NCBI GenBank assembly: GCA_038208735.1
Contig: JBBQYL010000002.1
Location: 1-64,000, forward strand
Origin: Scleromatobacter sp038208735
GTDB lineage: Bacteria; Pseudomonadota; Gammaproteobacteria; Burkholderiales; Burkholderiaceae_C
Direction: 5' to 3'
DNA length: 64,000 bases
The translations under genes were made by a program, and so were the position numbers. The notes under the pieces were generated by a model. It was not told the origin of the DNA, ran no database searches, and saw only the letters and a list, made by a program, of their open reading frames with translations. Below, piece by piece: positions 36,270 to 44,492 of this stretch (positions are counted from its first letter, which is position 1; each line of letters begins with the position of its first letter).

Positions 36270-38836
36270 GCCGGCTTGCCGGTCGCTGCGAACCCGACCG
36301 TCTGGCACAACATCAACTGGTGGTCCGGCACCAGTCCCATCGCCTTGGACAAGGCATCGCGGTCGAACCAGGCCCTGATGACCGTCGACAGCCCTGTGGA
36401 TGCGCAGTAGAGATACACGTTCTGCATCATGGCGCCGGCTGTCGCGAAGGCGTACGGCGAGCGTTCAGCCGCCGGTACCGGTTTCATGCGCGTGTGGTCA
36501 GCGACGTAGACAATATCGAGCGGCGCGTTGTCCACGAAATCCTGATTGCCGGTCAATCGCCGTACATCCGAGGCAATGCCCAACTGAAGCTGGTGGTGAA
36601 CAGGGTCGTAGAGGAACAATCCCTGCGGCATCGCCACGTAGATCAACGCCTCCTGCGCGTTCAAGGCGCTCGGCGAGGTCCGCCCGCCATGCTCACGACG
36701 GTTGATTCCGCCTGCTGCCCACAACAGATCCGACAGCGTCTGCTCCGGCAAGGAATCCGGCGCGAATTCGCGCTGCGACTGACGCCGTTCCAGCGTCTCC
36801 ATCAAGGGCATGCCGCCGGTGGTCGTGATCGCGGGCTCGCCACCACCCTCAGGCGCCACGTCGTCGTTCTTGACGAGTACGGCCTCGACGCGCGGAATCC
36901 AGCCGAAGCGCGGGATCTCGTAGGAGTCGAAGTTGCGATCGAGGATTTCTCCGCCATGGAAACGAAGCTCCTCGGCCAGCGTGTAGCCCAGCCCCATCGT
37001 CAGGCCGCCTTCGATCTGCATCTTCGCGCCCTCGGGGTTGACCACGATGCCCATGTCCTGGGCACAGACGATCCGCAGCACCGTGACCTTGCCGGACGAC
37101 GCATCGACCTTGACCTCCGCCATCGTCGCGACATACGTCCCGGCGTCGATCACGCAAGCCAGGCCGACGCCGCGGCCGCTCGGCGCAGCGGCCGCCTGCC
37201 AGCCGAACGCCGAAGCAACGGCCTGCAGCACGCGACGCATCCTGGCGTCGTCCAGGTTTCTCAGCCGGAACTCCAGCGGGTCCACCCCGGCGGCGCTGGC
37301 CATGGTGTCGATCTGCGACTCGATCGCGAAGACGTTCATGTTCGCGCCCGCTCCGCGCCATGAGCCGACCGCGAAGGGATGCACGCTCGCGCCCTCGGCC
37401 TGCGTGCCGTAGGACGTCCGGCCGGCCGAGCGAATGCGGGCATTCGGAACCGAATAGAACGTCGTGGCCGCGCGCTCGCCCGCCGCGAAGACCGAATAGT
37501 CCCAGAGAGTGAGCCTGCCGTTGCGGTCGATCGCCGAGGCCACCTTCACGACGGAGGCCGGATCGAAGGTGTCGTTGAAGAACTCTTCCTCGCGTGTCCA
37601 GGCGACCTGCACCGGCTTGCCGGTGATCTGTGCCAGGCGCGCCGCCTCGATGGCCTGGCCATCGGCGCTCTTGCCGCCGAAGCCACCGCCAAGCAAGGGC
37701 GTGATCACGCGAACGTTGGATCCGGGCATGCCAAGCGCCTTGGCGATCCGGTCGCGTGTCGGGAACGGCATCTGCGTGGAGGCCCAGACCGTCATCCTTC
37801 CGTCCTTCAACTCGGCCAACGCGGCGTGGGTCTCGAGCGCGGCGTGGGCCACGTAGCCCTTCTCGTAGGTCGATTCGAACACCTGTTGCGCGCCGGCGCG
37901 TGCAGCGGCGACGTCGCCTCGACGGACGATCTCCTTCGGCGCGCCGGAAGCCTGCAGGATGTGCTCGAAGATGGTGTCCGGATCCAGGCCTGGCGGCGGC
38001 AGCTTCCAATCGGCCGCCAGTCCGGCGAGCGCGGCGGTCGCGCCATCGGGCTGTGCGTGAAGAACTGCGACGAGGCCGTCTCGTTGCACGACGGTGACGC
38101 CTTGCAGCCTTGCGGCGCCCGAAGCGTCCAGGTGGGTCAGCGTTGCGCCATGCGTCGGGGGCCGCAGGATTCGTGCGTACAGCATGCCGGGGACACGAAT
38201 GTCCGCCGTGTAGAGCGCCTCGCCGGTCACCTTCTCGGTGGCATCGAGCCGCACGGCCGATGTGCCCATCACGGTGAATTCGGAAACGCCGCGCAGCAAG
38301 GCCTTGCCGTCCAGGACGTGCGTGATGGCGGCGCCCTTGGACAGAGTCCCGAAGCTGACCCTGCGGCCCGGCTCGCCACGCACGGCGACCTGGCCGTCCT
38401 TGACCTCGAGTTGATCCGCTGCGGCGCCCAGTCGTTGCCCGGCGAGCGTCGGAAGCGCCAGCCTGGCCTGCGCCGCCGCGGCGCGCAGCGCGGGCCCGAA
38501 CATGCGCGTGGTCAGGGATCCGAAGGTTCCCATGTCCCACGGACAACGATCGGTGTCGCCCAGCACTATGTCGATCGCCGCGATCGAGACGCCGAGTTCC
38601 TCGGCCACCATCTGCGCCTGCGACGTCATGACGCCCTGCCCCATCTCGATCTTGCCGGAGAAGACCGTCACGCGGCCGTTCTGGCCGATGACCAGGTAGG
38701 CATTGAAGTCTTCGGGGTAGAGATGCGCGGCGGCTTGCGCGTGAAGCAGCCCGGGCCCCGAGGTGACCAGCACCGCGATGCCTCCGCCGACCCGCTCCGG
38801 AAACGTGCGACGGTCGAGTCCGGTGCCGTCGTTCAT
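36266..38836 (-). CDS. Fusion: IorB-like molybdenum hydroxylase large subunit with SagB/ThcOx-type nitroreductase domain
   Basis: An 856-residue open frame. Residues about 8-668 match IorB-type aldehyde/isoquinoline oxidoreductase large subunits: KIEMGQGVMTSQAQMVAEEL, GGGFGGKSADGQ, GSWRGAGANMNVFA and the active-site region PEGGGEPAI. At about residue 670 (nucleotides about 36825) it passes in frame to a nitroreductase-like flavin domain: TTGGMPLMETLERRQSQREF, LLWAAGGINR, TSPSALNAQE, AYAFATAG-like AMMQNVYLYCAS. The hydroxylase C-terminal 25-60 residues and the nitroreductase export signal are missing. The small [2Fe-2S] subunit is encoded directly upstream with an ATGA overlap. Confidence 0.85.
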   Translation of the reverse strand: MNDGTGLDRRTFPERVGGGIAVLVTSGPGLLHAQAAAHLYPEDFNAYLVIGQNGRVTVFSGKIEMGQGVMTSQAQMVAEELGVSIAAIDIVLGDTDRCPWDMGTFGSLTTRMFGPALRAAAAQARLALPTLAGQRLGAAADQLEVKDGQVAVRGEPGRRVSFGTLSKGAAITHVLDGKALLRGVSEFTVMGTSAVRLDATEKVTGEALYTADIRVPGMLYARILRPPTHGATLTHLDASGAARLQGVTVVQRDGLVAVLHAQPDGATAALAGLAADWKLPPPGLDPDTIFEHILQASGAPKEIVRRGDVAAARAGAQQVFESTYEKGYVAHAALETHAALAELKDGRMTVWASTQMPFPTRDRIAKALGMPGSNVRVITPLLGGGFGGKSADGQAIEAARLAQITGKPVQVAWTREEEFFNDTFDPASVVKVASAIDRNGRLTLWDYSVFAAGERAATTFYSVPNARIRSAGRTSYGTQAEGASVHPFAVGSWRGAGANMNVFAIESQIDTMASAAGVDPLEFRLRNLDDARMRRVLQAVASAFGWQAAAAPSGRGVGLACVIDAGTYVATMAEVKVDASSGKVTVLRIVCAQDMGIVVNPEGAKMQIEGGLTMGLGYTLAEELRFHGGEILDRNFDSYEIPRFGWIPRVEAVLVKNDDVAPEGGGEPAITTTGGMPLMETLERRQSQREFAPDSLPEQTLSDLLWAAGGINRREHGGRTSPSALNAQEALIYVAMPQGLFLYDPVHHQLQLGIASDVRRLTGNQDFVDNAPLDIVYVADHTRMKPVPAAERSPYAFATAGAMMQNVYLYCASTGLSTVIRAWFDRDALSKAMGLVPDHQLMLCQTVGFAATGKPA

Positions 38837-39309
38837 GACAGCGCTCCGACCTGAAGCGAAACCGCCTCGATCGCATCCACGATCCGTTGATGGGCGCCGC
38901 ATCGGCAGAGGTTGTGCGCCATGTGCGACACGATGGCATCACGCGTCGTTCGGGGGTTCTCCTTCAGAAACACGGAAGCCGTCAGCAACATGCCCGCGGT
39001 GCAGTAGCCGCACTGGAAAGCCCCGTGATCGATGAAGGCCTGCTGAAGCGGGTGCAACGCGCCCTTCTGAGCCAGTCCTTCGATCGTCACGACCGACTTG
39101 CCTGCCACCGTCTTGAGCGACGCCTTGCACGATCTCACCGCGGCGCCGTCCACGACCACCGTACAGGCGCCGCAGATGCCTTCGCCGCAGACGTACTTGG
39201 TGCCGGTGAGCGCCAGGTCCGTACGCAGCACCCAGAGCAACATGCGGTCGTCGTCGGTCTGCAGATTGCGTGCGCGACCGTTCAGCGTCACGTCCATCGA
39301 ATTTATCAT
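38833..39309 (-). CDS. [2Fe-2S] small subunit of molybdenum hydroxylase (IorA-like)
   Basis: 158 residues with two Fe-S domains: a plant-ferredoxin-type cluster (CGEGICGACTVVVDG plus C at about residue 81 in VRSCKAS) and a C-terminal helical cluster (FQCGYCTAGM and NLCRCGAHQRI). It transfers electrons from the Mo-cofactor subunit, encoded next with a four-base overlap. An AAGG site lies before ATG 39309; ATG 39297 is an alternative. Together the two genes would oxidise aldehydes or N-heterocycles in the periplasm, as in other IorAB-type enzymes; the electron acceptor cytochrome is not encoded nearby. Confidence 0.93.
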   Translation of the reverse strand: MINSMDVTLNGRARNLQTDDDRMLLWVLRTDLALTGTKYVCGEGICGACTVVVDGAAVRSCKASLKTVAGKSVVTIEGLAQKGALHPLQQAFIDHGAFQCGYCTAGMLLTASVFLKENPRTTRDAIVSHMAHNLCRCGAHQRIVDAIEAVSLQVGALS

Positions 39310-39349
39310 TTGGTGGCCTTCGTTGAGCAGGAGCGGGGCTGCCGCAACA

Positions 39350-39550
39350 TCACGCCGCCTCGGCGCAATAGCCGGCCTGTAGGATCGCATCGCCGAGTTG
39401 TCGTGCGCTCGCCTTCGCCGGATCGATTTCGATCGTCCGTGTCGGAAGGTCGACTCGCACCACGGCCGCGCGGTCGAGCGCCTTCACCGCCTTGGTGACG
39501 GCAGTCGCCCCTGGCGCGTCTTTCATGTCGGTGATCTGGAAGGCAATCAT
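39350..39550 (-). CDS. HMA-domain-like small protein lacking the CxxC metal site
   Basis: 66 residues with the length and strand-helix pattern of a copper chaperone (HMA) domain: start MIAFQITDM, then TAVTKAVKALDRAAVVRVDL and QLGDAILQAGYCAEAA. The loop that normally reads CGHC is KDAPGA here, so the metal-binding cysteines are absent; one cysteine remains near the C-terminus (residue 62). It lies 40 bases upstream of the Fe-S subunit and may be its operon leader. It is either a degenerate chaperone or a re-purposed fold. Confidence 0.75.
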   Translation of the reverse strand: MIAFQITDMKDAPGATAVTKAVKALDRAAVVRVDLPTRTIEIDPAKASARQLGDAILQAGYCAEAA

Positions 39551-39747
39551 GGCGTCGATCCCGCTGGAATACGCTGGTCTCCGGCGCGGTACGCGGAAGG
39601 ACAGGCCTCGAACGTCGAGCCCCGATCGCGCAGGAACGCCTCTGGCAGGCCAGAGGATTCAGCCAGTATTCGGGCTCTGGGAGCTTCTGACGGTTCGCTG
39701 CCGCACACAGCGGGAACGTTGACGGTCGATCGGGAAAATCGTGGCGG

Positions 39748-40455
39748 TCAAGCCACCGCGCCGAAGAGCGCTCCGGCGCCGCTCGTGACCGCCATCGCCA
39801 CGGCGCCCCAAAACGCGACTCGCCATGTTCCGCTCCAGACAGCCGCCCCGCCGATGCGCGCCGATGCAGCGCCCAAGGCCGCCAGGAAGACCAGCGATGT
39901 CACCGCCAGCGACCCGATCAGCAAGGCTTGAGATGCCATTGCAACAACCACGAGGGGACAGACCGCGCCGACGGAGAAGCTCGCCGCCGACGCGATCGCG
40001 GCCTGTACCGGGCGAGCGGCCGTGGCCTCGGAAAAGCCGAGCTCGTCACGGACATGAGCCCCCAGCGCATCCTTGGCCATCAACTGCTGGGAGACCTGTT
40101 GCGCAAGGGTCGAATCGAGTCCCCGGGCGACGTAGATCGCCTTCAACTCGCGCATTTCGCCGCGCGGATCGCGCTTCAGCTCAGCCCGCTCGCGGTCGAT
40201 GTCGGCGCCCTCCGAGTCCTTTTGCGAGTGCACCGAGATGAATTCACCGGCGGCCATCGACATGGCGCCGGCGACCAGGGCCGAAACGCCGGTGAGCAGC
40301 ACCGTTCGGTGGCTGGCTCCGGCCGCCGCCATGCCCAGCAGGAGGCTGGCGTTCGAGACGATGCCGTCGTTGGCCCCGAGCACGGCCGCACGCAGCCAGC
40401 CGATACGCTTGTTGCGATGTTGTCCGCCATCCTGAGGGGCTCCGGCGTCCGCCAT
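39748..40455 (-). CDS. VIT1/CCC1 family iron/manganese transporter
   Basis: A 235-residue membrane protein. TM1 motif AAVLGANDGIVSNASLLLG (residues about 23-41), GAMSMAAGEFISVHSQKDSE, a charged cytoplasmic loop with the family's metal-binding acidic residues (RERAELKRDP, AKDALGAHVRDELG), then three further helices. VIT1/CCC1 proteins move Fe2+ or Mn2+ out of the cytoplasm. ATG 40455 is the family start; codons upstream are not related. The gene looks complete and stands alone on the minus strand. Confidence 0.92.
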   Translation of the reverse strand: MADAGAPQDGGQHRNKRIGWLRAAVLGANDGIVSNASLLLGMAAAGASHRTVLLTGVSALVAGAMSMAAGEFISVHSQKDSEGADIDRERAELKRDPRGEMRELKAIYVARGLDSTLAQQVSQQLMAKDALGAHVRDELGFSEATAARPVQAAIASAASFSVGAVCPLVVVAMASQALLIGSLAVTSLVFLAALGAASARIGGAAVWSGTWRVAFWGAVAMAVTSGAGALFGAVA

Positions 40456-40517
40456 GCCTGCCTTGCGCCGTCCCGTGCGGTGCGGCAGCGCATTGTCGCC
40501 CTGGACGACTCGCCGCC

Positions 40518-42044
40518 TCACAGGCGAACCCAGGCGTGTGCCAGCCAGTCCTGCCAACGCGCAGGACGGTCTCGCATGTAGGCTTCGGCAGCCATCCGGA
40601 TCGCCTCTCCCTGCGTCGGATAGGCATGGACGACGCCGGCGAGCGCGTCCATGCCGAGCCCGGCCACCATCGCCAGCGAAATCACGTTGATCATCTCGCC
40701 CGCGTGCCGGGCCACCACGGTGGCCCCCAGGATGTGCCCGCTGCCCTCTCGAACGTGGATCTTCACGAAGCCATCGTCCTCGCTGTCCGCGATCGCACGA
40801 TCGACGTCGTGCATCGGAATGGTGAACGTCTTGACCGGGATGCCCCGCTGCCGGGCTTCCTTCACGTAGAGACCGACGTGGGCTACCTCCGGGTCGGTGT
40901 AGGTGCACCAGGGAACGGTCAGTGCGCTCACGCGCTTGCGACCGAGCAACAGCGCGTTGCGCACCACGATGCACGCGGACGCCTGGGCCGTGTTGGTGTA
41001 GCGGTTCGCGAGGCAGACGTCGCCCGCGGCGTAGACCCGCCGATTGGTGGTTCGGAGGAAATCGTCGACACGGATCCCGGATACAGCGTCATAAGCGATC
41101 CCCGCCGCTTCCAGGTCGAGACCTTGTACCGCGGGCAGGCGACCGATCCCGGTCAATATCTGGTCGACGGTCGTGCTGGCGACGTTGCCGTCGATCACCA
41201 ACTCGACCACCTTGCGCCCGCCCTCCACGCGAACCGATGCGACCTCCGTGTTCAGGTGGATCTCGACGCCATCGCGTGCCAGCCCGTCGGACACCATCTG
41301 GGCGGCATCACGCTCTTCCAAAGGGAGGAACAGCGGCTCCCGATGCGCGATGATCGTTCTGCTGCCGAAGCGCGCGAACACCTGCGCCAGTTCGCAACCG
41401 AGCGGCCCGCCGCCGATCACCAGCAGGCTCGCTGGCAGGGCGCCGATGTCGAAGAGGTTCGCGTTGGTCAGATACCCAGCTTCCGCCAGACCCGGGATCG
41501 TGGGTAACTGCGACAGCGCACCCGTCGCGACCAGCGCCTTCTTGAAGCGAAGGCTGACGCCGTCCACGTCGACGGAGTCTTTACCGCTGAAGCGGGCAGC
41601 GCCGAAGAACACCGAGATGCCCTGGCGGGTGAGACACAAGGCCGAATGGGTCCGGCTGACGCGGGCACGGACGTGGCGCAATCGGGCGATCGCCGCTCCG
41701 AAGTCGACCTGGATGTCTGCAGGCGGCGTCGCGCCGAAGGTGGCGGCGCATCGCATGTCCGAGTACATCCTCGCCGTGCGGATCAGCGCCTTGGTGGGAA
41801 TCGAGCCGTAGTTGAGGCTGTCGCCCCCGAGCTGATGGCGTTCCACCAGGGCCACTTTCGCGCCCAACGCCGCCGCTGAACTGGCCGCCATCAGGCCCGC
41901 CGGCCCCGCGCCGATGACAAGCAGGTCGTAGAGGCGCGACGGCTTGGGATTTCGCCAGCCCATCGGGGCGACATGACGCAGGCGTTCTCGGTCGTCAGCC
42001 GCTGACACAGTGTCCTGGACGGCGTCGAAAGTCATCGTGGCCAT
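40518..42044 (-). CDS. Mercuric-reductase/lipoamide-dehydrogenase-like flavoprotein with both redox cysteines replaced by serine
   Basis: 508 residues of the class I pyridine nucleotide-disulfide oxidoreductase family: FAD motif LLVIGAGPAGLMAASSAA, NAD motif LVIGGGPLGCELAQVFARFG, second FAD motif RRVYAAGDVC, and a C-terminal dimerisation domain with VHAYPTQGEAIR. The redox-active CxxxxC that defines the family is GGDSLNYGSIPTKAL here (codons AGC and TCG), so neither cysteine is present. Disulfide or mercury reduction is therefore not expected; NAD(P)H oxidase, diaphorase or quinone reduction remains possible. The rest of the enzyme is well preserved, which argues against simple decay. Confidence 0.88.
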   Translation of the reverse strand: MATMTFDAVQDTVSAADDRERLRHVAPMGWRNPKPSRLYDLLVIGAGPAGLMAASSAAALGAKVALVERHQLGGDSLNYGSIPTKALIRTARMYSDMRCAATFGATPPADIQVDFGAAIARLRHVRARVSRTHSALCLTRQGISVFFGAARFSGKDSVDVDGVSLRFKKALVATGALSQLPTIPGLAEAGYLTNANLFDIGALPASLLVIGGGPLGCELAQVFARFGSRTIIAHREPLFLPLEERDAAQMVSDGLARDGVEIHLNTEVASVRVEGGRKVVELVIDGNVASTTVDQILTGIGRLPAVQGLDLEAAGIAYDAVSGIRVDDFLRTTNRRVYAAGDVCLANRYTNTAQASACIVVRNALLLGRKRVSALTVPWCTYTDPEVAHVGLYVKEARQRGIPVKTFTIPMHDVDRAIADSEDDGFVKIHVREGSGHILGATVVARHAGEMINVISLAMVAGLGMDALAGVVHAYPTQGEAIRMAAEAYMRDRPARWQDWLAHAWVRL

Positions 42045-42048
42045 GGGC

Positions 42049-43404
42049 TCACCCCGATGCCTTCGTTGCGAGCCAGCCGCCCTTGAATCCGGCGCGTCGC
42101 AACCCGGATTGGATCGAAGGCGAGTCCCGCAAGAGACGCCACAACAGCCCCGTCCGGAAGTTCTCGACCATCAACACGGTCAGGCCCTGGTCGAGCGCGA
42201 ACTCGCCTTTGGATGTCCAGCCGCCAGCGACAGGCCCTTGCGCGGTCGCGTTGAAGCCGCTTGCCCGTACCCATTCACCGTGTCCACCCGGCCGCGCCGC
42301 CACCATCGCGCGAACGGCCGGGAGCGCGATCTCGGGCGCGAACACGATGGACGCCAGGGTCGACGCACCGGCGACGGTGCCGTCATCCGGCCCCCAGGGA
42401 ACCCCGCGCGCGGCATAGCCGTAGAACGCCTGTCGCCGGCCCTGGACCGCCTGGGGCTCCACGCTGGGTCCATCCCCCGCCGACAAGCCCCAGCGATCCT
42501 GGCCGTAGCCCGTGAAACCGCGCGGGTTGCGGATCGCATAGTCGCGCTGGACCAGCGTCGCACGCCGGCTGTTCTCGAAATAGTCGATGCCCTTCTCGCG
42601 CATGAATTGATCCCGGATCCCGCGAAAGTCGATCCATGCGTGCGAGAACTGATGCACGAAGAGCGGGCCGGCGTAGAGGTAGTCGTGGCCGTAGATGTTT
42701 TCCCATTGGTAGGTCAGCGTCCAGGCCTCGAAGCTGGCGTCGGTCAGCGGATGCGTCGGCGATCCCAGGCCGAGGACGTAGAGCAGCAACGCCTCGTTGT
42801 AGCCGTCCCAGCCGTAGTTGAGGAAGCCGCACTCCGGCTTCCAGCCCAGGGACACGGCGCCCCCTTCACGCTGGGCCCAGCGCCAGTCCACGCGGTGGTA
42901 CAGCGCATCGGCCAGGTGACGCACCTCCGTCTCCGCGGCCGACTCGGCATCGAAATACAAGGCTGCCGTGAGCATCCCGGCGATGAGCAATGCCGTGTCG
43001 ATCGATGAGAGTTCGGATTGCCAGACCCGCGCCCCTGTCTCGATGTCCAGGAAGTGGAAATAGAAGCCTCGAAAGCCTGTCGCCGATGTCGTCCCGCTCT
43101 GGTCGCTCTTGGAGAAGAAGCGCAGCACCGCGAGCACGCGTTCCACGGCGTCTGCCCTGCCGATCCAGCCTCGCTCGACGCCGACAGGGTAGGCCGACAA
43201 CGCAAATCCGACCGCGGCGATGCTCGATGGCGAGTGTGGCCTTGATGTGTCGGCGACGAGACCGTTGGACAGGTTCGTCCTGGCGAGGAAATAGTCGAAC
43301 GCCGCGTGCTGCAGGCTATCCAGCATCGCCTCGTCCCCGGGTGCCATGACGCCCGGTGCCGTGCCGGGGGGCGCCAGCGGCAGTGACTTGAAAAAGGAAA
43401 GCAT
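42049..43404 (-). CDS. Glycoamylase-like (PF10091) protein, GH144 endo-beta-1,2-glucanase type
   Basis: 451 residues with an (alpha/alpha)6 barrel and the conserved glycoamylase segments FDYFLARTNLSNGLVADTS, GFRGFYFHFLD, ELSSIDTALLIAG, CGFLNYGWDGYNEALLLY and HQFSHAWIDFRG. Related GH144 enzymes cut linear beta-1,2-glucan. There is no signal peptide. It starts seven bases after the preceding small gene's stop and ends four bases before the flavoprotein gene start, so these are co-transcribed. With the GH94 gene at 20416 it gives two parts of beta-1,2-glucan metabolism in one island. Confidence 0.85.
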   Translation of the reverse strand: MLSFFKSLPLAPPGTAPGVMAPGDEAMLDSLQHAAFDYFLARTNLSNGLVADTSRPHSPSSIAAVGFALSAYPVGVERGWIGRADAVERVLAVLRFFSKSDQSGTTSATGFRGFYFHFLDIETGARVWQSELSSIDTALLIAGMLTAALYFDAESAAETEVRHLADALYHRVDWRWAQREGGAVSLGWKPECGFLNYGWDGYNEALLLYVLGLGSPTHPLTDASFEAWTLTYQWENIYGHDYLYAGPLFVHQFSHAWIDFRGIRDQFMREKGIDYFENSRRATLVQRDYAIRNPRGFTGYGQDRWGLSAGDGPSVEPQAVQGRRQAFYGYAARGVPWGPDDGTVAGASTLASIVFAPEIALPAVRAMVAARPGGHGEWVRASGFNATAQGPVAGGWTSKGEFALDQGLTVLMVENFRTGLLWRLLRDSPSIQSGLRRAGFKGGWLATKASG

Positions 43405-43411
43405 GGCGGCC

Positions 43412-43741
43412 TTATGCCCGACCGGTGCCGGGGTGCGACAGCGTGTCGGTCAGGCTCTCGACCTCCTTGGGGAATTGCTCCTCACTGACGCGATAACCGC
43501 TGCCCGGTGGCAGGTTGCGCGCATAGGTCCCGCACAAGCTGTCGATCGAATCCAGCAGGCCGTAGGACCCGGCCTGGTTGTGGGGCACCCCGCTCATCGC
43601 CTGGACGCTGTCGATGCCCTCGGCGCCGTCACATTGCCATTGATGCCGGAAGCGGACAATGAACACGGCGGCGCTCGCCCGCTGCGCCACGAAGTCGTCC
43701 AGGATTCGAAAGTAAGCCTGTTCGTCGCGGATCAGCCTCAT
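43412..43741 (-). CDS. Small hypothetical protein
   Basis: 109 residues, acidic and soluble (YFRILDDFVAQRASAAVFIV, RFRHQWQCDGAEG). The N-terminal region faintly recalls colicin-immunity-type helical proteins, but I would not assign it. Its ATG overlaps the stop of a P1B-ATPase tail by four bases, so it was originally translated after a metal pump gene that is now almost entirely deleted. Confidence 0.6.
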   Translation of the reverse strand: MRLIRDEQAYFRILDDFVAQRASAAVFIVRFRHQWQCDGAEGIDSVQAMSGVPHNQAGSYGLLDSIDSLCGTYARNLPPGSGYRVSEEQFPKEVESLTDTLSHPGTGRA

Positions 43742-43824
43742 GGAGAACGACCCACCTTGAGCGAGCGGAGTCGCGCCGCGTTGGCGATGACCGAGATCGC
43801 GCTCGCTACCATCGGAGTGACCTG
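43738..43824 (-). pseudogene. C-terminal tail of a heavy-metal P1B ATPase
   Basis: Twenty-eight codons before a stop at 43738 read TPMVASAISVIANAARLRS then LKVGRSP. This is the conserved final helix of copper/heavy-metal ATPases (compare LSSLSVIANALRLRR in the intact pump at 17293). Nothing upstream of about 43825 resembles the rest of the enzyme. The stop overlaps the start of the following small gene. Confidence 0.7.
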
Positions 43825-43913
43825 CGTGCGCGGCAAAGGACGCAGGCTACCCGCAGCCTGCGAGATTTGAGGGATGCCCCGGGTCAGGACATGCGCATCT
43901 TCGATGCCGGCGT

Positions 43914-44426
43914 TCATGCGTGAGCGCTACTGGGAACAGCGCCAGACTGCGACAACACCGCACGAGCCTGCGCCGCCTCGGCCGCCGTCCCATGAATCAG
44001 GAGCACATACTTGTCGATCTTCAAGGCCGTCTCGTATCTGATCGCCTGTTCGTTGGGAACGCCGATCTGCATCATGGCGGCCCCCAGCGCAGAGATGCTG
44101 CCGACCACCATGGCCCCTTCCAGCGCGGAGACCAACGCCACGACGATCGGCCCGGCGAGCGCCAACAATCCGATACCCGGCAGGATGAAGACCGCGGGAG
44201 AGAACAGCAAGCCCCACAAGCTGCCCCAGAACGCACCACGACCACCCCAGGCCTTGATGCGGTCGCCGGACGTATAGAAGCCCATCGCCTGCTCTTCGGT
44301 GTGACAACCCTTGCCGACGAGCGACAACGACTTCATGTTGTAGCCGGCGTCGTTGAGCGAGCGAATGGCCTGCTCGGCGTCGGCGTGCGTGTCGAAGAGA
44401 TAGACCGGGACGTTCGGTGTGTCCAT
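43914..44426 (-). CDS. General-stress-protein-17M/DUF1269-like membrane protein
   Basis: 170 residues. The N-terminal domain (YLFDTHADAEQAIRSLNDAG, MKSLSLVGKG) resembles the GSP17M ferredoxin-like fold. A glycine-rich hydrophobic centre (WGGRGAFWGSLWGLLFSP, GIGLLALAGPIVVALVSALEG) follows, and a C-terminal domain with YVLLIHGTAAEAAQA. Such proteins accumulate in general stress responses; the molecular role is unknown. It is 66 bases upstream of the convergent edge of the BON gene on the same strand. Confidence 0.8.
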   Translation of the reverse strand: MDTPNVPVYLFDTHADAEQAIRSLNDAGYNMKSLSLVGKGCHTEEQAMGFYTSGDRIKAWGGRGAFWGSLWGLLFSPAVFILPGIGLLALAGPIVVALVSALEGAMVVGSISALGAAMMQIGVPNEQAIRYETALKIDKYVLLIHGTAAEAAQARAVLSQSGAVPSSAHA

Positions 44427-44492
44427 GCTTGCCTTTCTGGCGGGACTTCGTTCAGCGGATCCTCCTCGGCGACGAAGAGGCTCCGAGCAGGT

